From Sebastes aleutianus (lineage: Eukaryota; Chordata; Actinopteri; Perciformes; Sebastidae), in NCBI GenBank assembly GCA_916700875.1, contig CAKAKS010000022.1, positions 14,274,065 through 14,338,064 on the forward strand: 64,000 nt of DNA. The letters are read 5' to 3'. Below the pieces are notes generated by a model. The model was not told the DNA's origin. It made no database searches and was given only the letters and a program-made list of their open reading frames with translations. The number at the start of each line of letters is the position of its first letter. Within the stretch, counting starts at the first letter, position 1. Of the stretch, positions 49,009 to 58,065 are shown one piece after another. Position numbers and translations under genes: made by a program.

Positions 49009-52000
49009 GCCGTAGTATTCAGAAGGTGTGTGCAGCTGATCTGCGCCGCCTCTCTGCTCCCCCCGACTCCTTCTCTGTGTAAGTACCTCAGCCCTCTGTC
49101 ACTGAACGGATGAACTGTGAGTGAACACGTGAATGAATGATTGAGTCGCTGCAGTTGGTGTCAACGTTCGTCTGTTTGGGTTCAACCAATATTTCATTCC
49201 TTCATACTGAAACCAGTCGTCAACCACTAATAAATAAATTGGCATTTTACCAACATTTATAATTATTAAATTACCTATTTTGTACTATATAACATAGTTT
49301 TTTGTGACAGAACTCAATTTTATCATAATTTAATTGATTGTATCTGCCATGACATCAAGGACGTTTATCCTTGGCCTTATTGCACATTTTACACTTATTT
49401 ATAGACATAAACTTGAATTTCGATCTTTGATATTTCCTTTTTTTAACTAGTGTTTTAGCACGACCACATTGAATTTCACTTTATTATTTAGATTAATAAT
49501 TTAGTCTATAAAATAGTCAAAATAATGGCAGGAAATTTTTCAATTTCACCATTTCCTACTATTTCCTTTGCTGAAATTTTTAATTTTAATTAAATGTTTT
49601 TTTCTAATTTTATTTATTTATTTATTTTTCAATTCCACAATCAATTAGACAATCAAATATTTATTTAGATCAATAATTTATTCTATAAAATATCAAAATA
49701 ATGACGATTACAATTTGATAATTGATAATGATAATTTAAAATTGCACAATTTTAAACATAAAAAAATGACAAAATTAACATTTGTATTTGGTATATTGTG
49801 CAACCTACTATACATGAACACTCCTAACTTAACTTTAATGATGTTAAATATGACTCACAGTAAATACGATTTGCAGTATCGACAACTTTGTGTCAGCTTT
49901 GGCTTCAAAAGCTCGTATTGGTCGAACCCACGTTGAGTCGCATCGCGTCGAATGAGTTTTGGTTACATGTGGCCTGACAGAGAAAGAGAGTATGGCCGCA
50001 TGCTGAAGCCTCTCCACCTTTAAATGTGCTTCTGCCTCTCGTCTTGATGTTTGTCCCGCTGTAGTCCTTTTACCTTTAACTTCACCCTGAGCTTATTATA
50101 CCTGCACCTCTCCTCGGCTCTCACTTGATGTCCACGCCCTGCCCCAGAAATTTTAATCATTTTGCTTCAGCTGTGAAGAGAAAGTGGTGCTAACGTACTT
50201 TAATTTGACACCTTTCTGTTCCTTTACAGGTAAGATTTTGAGCTTTTGAGGCTGGGTAGATGGGTAATTCTGCCAACAGTGTTTTCTCATTGTGGTTTTG
50301 TTTACCACCCACCATGTTTCTGAAGTCAACATTCAACCTCCATCCTCCATCGCTCAAGGCAATATTGCCCACAAACATTGACTTAAAAATGTGTTGGCCC
50401 ACCTCAAACTCAAACACAGAATCATGGTCATGTTGCGGGAGGATAGCAAAGCCTCATATCTTATTACTTTTAATACTTTTTTTTCAAACTCCCAGTTATA
50501 AGTTTGACTTTTAAAACTTGAGCTCAGTTAGAAAAAACTTCAACGAAACAGGACAGATGAGGAATTAAAAGTCATTATGTTGCAAAAGCTGCGAAATCTG
50601 GTTTGTGATGCGTGTGAATATGTGTGTCTGTGCGTGCATGTATGCATATGTGTGTGTTCTTATCATTGTACGTTTGGACATGTCTGAATTGTTTGTGTGT
50701 GTATGTGTACATGCACTCGGTGTGTGTTTGTTTCCAGTCCTCACGCCGTTCCAGATCGTCTGCGTCTTCGAGTGAATCGGATCAGCCTCCAGGAGTACGA
50801 CAGACTGCAGTACGACAAAGAGCGACTACGAGACATCTGTAAGTGGCTATAATCAATATTTTAGATATAAACTCACCACGATTAAAGGGCAGGACCATTA
50901 TTTTGTTGTTGTTTTTTTAGGTTTTTATATCATTCTGTAGCTTCCCAGTGGTGGTCCTAATGTATTCAATTGCTGTTTTGGTTCACTGTCACTGCTCTCA
51001 AACCTCTAAAAACTCACCGTACACTACCTGCTCATCAGCAGACAGCAGACAGACACAGTTAGAGACCAGCTGGTGAACATAGTGGAGCATTTAGGAGCTA
51101 AAGGACCAGATATATCCCTCAGGGACCTGAAACTTACATTCATCAGGTGGGACAGAAACGTGACTCCAAATGAATGATCATGTTGCTCTGTAACTACTGG
51201 ATGTGCAAATAAGCAAACGTTCGCCATATCAACCAAAATGTCAATGAATGCAGCCAAAAAATGCAGTTTAACCTACTTTTTCAATGCATTATTATCTAAA
51301 GTGTGTGTTTGTGTATTGCAGCCATCCCAGTAGGCATCGTGGTGGTGAGAGGCGACTGTGACCTGGAGACATGCAGACTCTATATTGACAGATTACAAGA
51401 GGCAAGTTCTCCCCTTTATCTTCATCATTAATGCTCCTCATCACTTCTTCTCTTTCTTCCTCGTCATCATTATTTCATGATGCTTGCAGCGTTTTATATT
51501 TATATATATATATATAGAGAGAGAGGTATACCCGTGGGAATGCAGAGCTGCTCTTCGTGTCTCACGTTGAAACTAACATGTGTGGAAGTTTTGGATGTAA
51601 ATGCTTTGGCTGTTTGTTAACCTTGAAACCTGTCTGCTGTGCTTGCTAGGACTTACACCAGGCACCATCTACTGGCCACAGAGTGCACTATCAGGTATCT
51701 CACTTTTGGGTGTCTCTCTGCAGGAAAAGATGTGAAGAAGGTTTTTGCTAAATATTTAAAATCTCTAAAATCCGCCTTTTTACAATACCTAAAATCTGTG
51801 TCATAATTTAAAGGATTTTTCACAATTATTATATGATAGTTATGATATTTTAAGCAGTGCTGGCAGTGGGTTGCACTACACACCCCTTTTAAAATGAGGA
51901 ATTCACCAATCAAAACAAGCTAAATACATTAAATTAAATGTAGGTTTTACAGTCTGACACCCATGTTGAGTAAAGTCCTCTCCTACCACACTGGAAAAGA

Positions 52001-52995
52001 AACATTTATGGACATATAAACAGTAATATAACAGTCACATTCATTAGCTGTGATGAGTCTAACACTAATCTAAACTACACTCTACTCTGCCTCATTGTCC
52101 TGATCGTCTCTGTCTTGTTCAACTTCTCAATAATAAGCACTTAATAATAACTTTTCTCTGTCTGGATTTCTCTCTTGTGCTTTCTTCAAATAACCCTCCA
52201 TGCAAACTTTTCATATTGTTCAATAAAGGGATGATAAATATTATAAGTGTCTGCTGATCTCTTTGTCTTCAGGATGAGAACAGAGGCGTTCCCCGGACCA
52301 GTTCAACCAGTAGACTCTCTCCCAACTGGAGCTTCTTGGATTGTGAGTGACTGAGACATGTTGACCAATGTGGAGTTTCTCATCCAGATAAGTCTCAAAT
52401 GTAGTTGTCAGTTCCAGACTTTGCCCGTCACCTTAATAGAAAAAGTACTTTATAAAGATTTTACACCAAAAAAAAAAAAAATCCAAAATAAATCTAATTT
52501 CATGTATTTTTTGAAACAACCAAATATTAACAAACCTCAGAGAGACTGAGTCATTTTTTATCATTGTTGCTGTATTATATGATAATATTGGACACCTCAT
52601 CGGGTCTTATCCCTGACATATACAATTATACAGTAGAAAATAAAGCTTAATTAGATAATATAATATTGTCCAGGTGATATAAAATCATACAAATCAATTA
52701 ACAGCCAGTTTAAAAAGGTGTGTTTTTAGCTGATGTTATAAAGAAAGTTAATCCCAATCAACAGTAAAAGTGGCGTGATAGACAGACAGACAGTCTTTAA
52801 CATATTTTATTAGGGCTTCCTGTTGACTTCCTGTCTCTCTGCTCTGCAGCCACGTCAACTGACCGCTTCTATCGCATCGACAAGGCTCAGGTAAACACTG
52901 CTTCTCCAACAGTTCAAATAACAGTTCAAAAATCATGTTATGTTTGGTTTTACCTGCGCATATACAGTATATATTTACATGCATCTGTTCTGAAC

Positions 52996-53061
<66 letters not shown>

Positions 53062-54258
53062 GAGCACCTCCACTTTGTGACAGAGATCTGTCAGGACGAA
53101 GTGTTCATCCTGGACCACGAAGGACCCGTGGTGAACCAGGGGTCGTCCACGGGGATGCCTGACCTGGTGGTGGAGCCGACTGCTGGGTACGTCAGCAGAC
53201 ACACAGCAGATATATCATATCATATCATATTACATTATATTACATTCTTTTAACCTTTATTTAACCCATTGAAGATTAGATATGTATGCATGCCTGTGCT
53301 CACAAAGACAGTTACACATGTGCAGTAATTCATGATTACATAAACAGAATGATATACTGTATATGTGCTCTTGCCTACGTTTTGACTAAATATTATATAT
53401 GAACTACATGCATTTTGTTTAATTACATCTTAGGGTAATACTGAAACGATTAGTCAACCAAGTTTTGATGATCAATCAGTCATTTATTTTCTTGTTCCAG
53501 CTTCTCAGATGTAAAGATTTGTTGCTTCTCTCAGTTTTTATATCATATTAAATTTAAGATCTTTTGAAGACATAAACATTTGAAGTGATCGCGTCGGGTT
53601 CTGGGAAGTTGTGATGGATATTTCTTTGTGTTTTCTGGCGTTTTATAAAAGTAAGGATTAATAGATAATAATTATATATATATATGTACATTATACATAT
53701 ATTATATTTTTCGGCCTGCATGGACTGTGAAGAAATTAAAAAAGAGGCGTTAATGTCATCAGGGCTGCAACTAATTTGAATTATTGATTAATCTGCAGAT
53801 TGTTTTCTCAATTAATCGATTTGTCTATAAAATATCAGAAAGATGTCGGTTATAATTTCCCAGAGCTCAAGGTAACGTCTTCAAATGTATTTTTTGTTCC
53901 CTGAATAGTCCAAAAGGCAAAAATATTCAGTTTACTATCAAATATGACAAAGCAAAGAATCAAATCCTCTCATTTGAGAAGCTGGAACCTGCAAATGTTG
54001 TTTAAAAATGACTAAAATGATTATTCGATTATCAAAATAGTTGCATTTTTCATTTTCTGTCGATTGATTTAGTGATTAATCAACTAGTTGTTACAGCTCA
54101 AAAGGAGGAACGTGTGATGAAAATTCATCCATATTTTTTATTTTAAAGTAAAAAAATAATCGCTACTTGCTGCACTGAAAGTAGGTTTTCTACATAACTT
54201 AATTTTCTGTACTTTCTATTTCCAGTGTTTCCTTGTCAGCCGAGGAACAAGGTAGAAT

Positions 54259-54307
<49 letters not shown>

Positions 54308-57300
54308 TTCCCTTTTTAAAAATGTGTAAAAACTGGTTTGCATCTGTAGTTTTGAGCGTATCATCACTTTGGAAACTAAAAGTCAAACCTGTTAAATTTT
54401 TCAGAAAGATCATATTTTTGAATTTCCCTGTTAATAATTTCCTTGTTACTTCTATACAAAAGATGCTGGATTGCTTTATTTTTTAGCTTCATTTCTGTGT
54501 ATTTATGTTATAAAAAATGTCCAGTCAAAGGATATCTATACATGCAAACACAAAGGCAACTGTTTCAGCTTGAAGAAGTGTGTTTTCCCCCTCGCTAAAT
54601 ACAATCTTAGCATCCCCTGAGGGCTTTGCAGATGTTTTAACAGCTGTCAGCTTGTGATGATTCTACAGAAACGTTCCCTGTAGACTGTTCTGGAGAATTT
54701 TATCTGTGACCTGGTTAGCAGATCTTGTGTCAGTGATAAGTCATTGTAAATCCTGGGACTCTCCAGTTTAATGAACCTGTTGTTCCTCCTCCTGACATGT
54801 CCCAACATGTTTCATGTTTATCCACTTTCAGTTTTGTCTTCACTTCAAACAGCAATCAACACCACACTGAAAATATAGAACTCAGTCCACATTCTTAGAT
54901 TAAAACCAAATTGTTGTTCTTGTTCTGCTTAATTATAAGTTCATACAACTCATATTCCGTAAGAAAAATGAAGTGACTCAGTTTCTTTGGAAACTTTGGA
55001 AACCACACAGTCACTGGTGTTGTGGCAGTTTGCACGAGTAAAATCAGATCAAGCATTTAGCTTTTCTGGTGCCTCTAACTCTCTACGGATGACTTCTGAA
55101 ATCCTGGACTATAAATGCTTCTAACACAGTACAGGTTCACACGAGGCAAAGTCGAGGCAGATACAGTAGATGAGTTAATTTGAGGTCATTTTTATCATTA
55201 AGTATTTTTAGATGTGCTATTTAGAGCCGTTTGATGACTCCGGAGTACAGAGAGCATGGGTGGATTATGAGACAATGGGCCCCTGGGACATGCAAAAGGC
55301 CCCACCATATCTCCTACATACTGTACAGTTATTTAGCCTGTTGTGGTTTTGTGTCTCTCTGTAGTCTTTTTGTGTGTCTTTGTGGTTTTTTGTCCCTTTT
55401 CATAGTAGTTATGAGTCTCTATGTGGTCTCTTTGCAGCTGTTTTGTATCACTTTGTAGTTGTTTTGTGTCACTTTGTAGTTGTTTTGTGTCACTTTGTAG
55501 TTGTTTTGGTCTGTTTGTAGTCGTTTTGTGTATCTTTGTAGTCCTTTTGAAGCTCTTCATGGTCGTTTTGAGTTTCTTCCTGGTTGGTACGTGTCTCTTT
55601 GAGTGACATTATGTAGGTGAAGGCCAGGGGAGCCCTGACACTTTGGGCCCCTGGACCTGTGCCGTGTAGGCCCGTTCAGTAATCCATCCAGGCTCCAGAG
55701 ATTTTCTGCTACATGGAAGTTAGCTCAGCCTTCACTTGACTGAAGAAAACACAGACAGACGGTGGATATTTGGAAAGTGAAACTAAAAGTTCAAAGAGGT
55801 CAAAGAGTCCGTGCAGAAAGACCATGCGGGATCAAATAAATCATGTTTATTTTTATTTTCTCTTCCTTTTTCTTAAACAATGCTTCCCTTTAATACTGTA
55901 CATTGTATTATTTGGGACACATACAAAGCCAGAGATTTGGTTGGGTAAAGTCCCTGACCTATATTTATAGTTAGTCATCATTACTATGGACAGTGTTTTA
56001 ACAAGGAGGCAGATGTTTTTAGAAAAACAGGAAGATGTTAACAGACAAACAGTCATAGAAGTAGTCAATTGAAGTCTTGTTCTGACGTGTCAATCTCACA
56101 TGATGTTTCTGTCTGTTTTTGTGTTTACAGCACTGCTGAACGCCGCAAGTACAGGAGACCTTTCTATGGTAAAGTTCAATCACACACAAACAAACACAGA
56201 CTGTCGAGAAATGTGCAATTAAAACCAGTTTCACCTGTTTGTATCTGCTGCACTTTACTGGAATTTATAACAGCCTGGGTAGTTTAATGTGTCATGCTAC
56301 TCTCTTTCACCAGCTGATAATAAAAAACAACAATGATTCAGCAAAAAGCTCTGACACACATTTCCTCTTTGAGGGCCCTGTTTCCTGATACAGTGTTTCC
56401 TACAAATGCTTTTTGGGTTTCCCAAAGCAACTCTTAAGTGCCAGTGCTTTCTGTAGTTCTGATAGAATGCTGAATATACTTTAAAAGTTATACTGTCCGT
56501 AAACCAAATTATGTAATAACAAATACATAAATCACAGTGTTGTAAACGACAATGTTTTATAACATATTTTCACCCCTTTCTTGTATATACACCAAAGCTA
56601 CAAATTAGGACTCTCTGTATATTCCTCGTTTTTATAAAAACAAACCTAATCCGCTTCTTTTTCTATCTGTTTGTGTCTCCAGCTGACGGAGTGTGTGCGT
56701 CGAGGCGCCAGCTTGTTGGTTAGAGACTCCAGAGGTTGTTCAGCGTTACATATAGCGGCCCAGAACGGACACACAGACCTGGTCAGCTTCATACTGCAAC
56801 AGGGTGAGAAAGTGCTTTCTTAAAAATGCTATTTTCTCAAGCCCTTCTAAAAACGCTTTCCCACATGACCTGACGTAGGTTTCTGCATGATGACGCTGAT
56901 ACATGTACAGTACATCCTTACAGTCAGTGTATGCACGTTACATACAGTAACTTAGATGGTGGTCGGCGTGCTCCCAGTTTGGAGAAGCAGACAGGTGTAC
57001 TGGGAACGGAAGCTAAATAATGTACTGCTGTGGACGCCACGTTAGTTTAGATCAGAAAGTCACAAAATAACACAAACAAACTAACCGATCGATGCAGCGG
57101 TAGACGAGCAACTCCTGTGTTCTGCAAGGTAAAATTACTGTTTTTGTGAATGGAGTCTGGGAGCTTTAAGGACCGAGATATAACGCCTTCAGTTCCCCGT
57201 CAGAAAGGGCTGTCTGAAGGCGAGTTTTCCGACTCAAAGCCACCAGACTACATTCACAAAAGCAGTAATTTTACCTTGAAGGAGCTGAGTAAAGTCTGAT

Positions 57301-58024
57301 AAATGTCCTCTACTGATGTCACTTGAGTCAGCGTCGGTTGGAGCGGAAGACTACAAGTTTGATATTTTTTAAAAATCTGTTGGCGTGGAGTTAGAAAGAA
57401 GTGAGACCTCTGTAGATCGCTGCTCATCTCCGCTACAGGCTACATTAGCCGCTACTGGCATAACACACCTGAATCTCCAACCGAACTGTCAGCCATCGAG
57501 TTGCATTGTGGGTAATGTAGGCGCCAGGTTTTGACGAGGAAGAAAACTGTGTGGAATAAAAAAGACTGTTTCTGCTGTGTTGTTTCTTGAACCGTTCATC
57601 ATGAGTTTGACATTTTATAGGAGCGCAAAGCTATATTTGGTAGAGTACTCCTTTAACATGAGTAAATGTGTATTTTCTTAAATAATCACTGTGTAAAAAG
57701 CTGCTCATGTTTCTCCCTCATCAGGCTCTAAGGTGCTTCTGGATCTGACCGACAGAGAGAAGTATGTTGACTACTTTTAATTGTGTTTTTTTTCTCTGTG
57801 TATATATACTGTATATATTATCAGATCATCATTGAATCACATGCACTGATAGCGTGAGAAATCTTCTTTTATCTGCGGTGTGGTTTTCTGTTTGTCAGTT
57901 TGCTTTCTGTTTTATGTCAGTGCGGTCAGTGTACCAGTAATCTCTAACTGTAGATTACAACCACACACTTCAAGAGACGGTTAATTTGCACATCCTCACA
58001 GCTTATCTGATCACCATCTATGTT

Positions 58025-58065
<41 letters not shown>

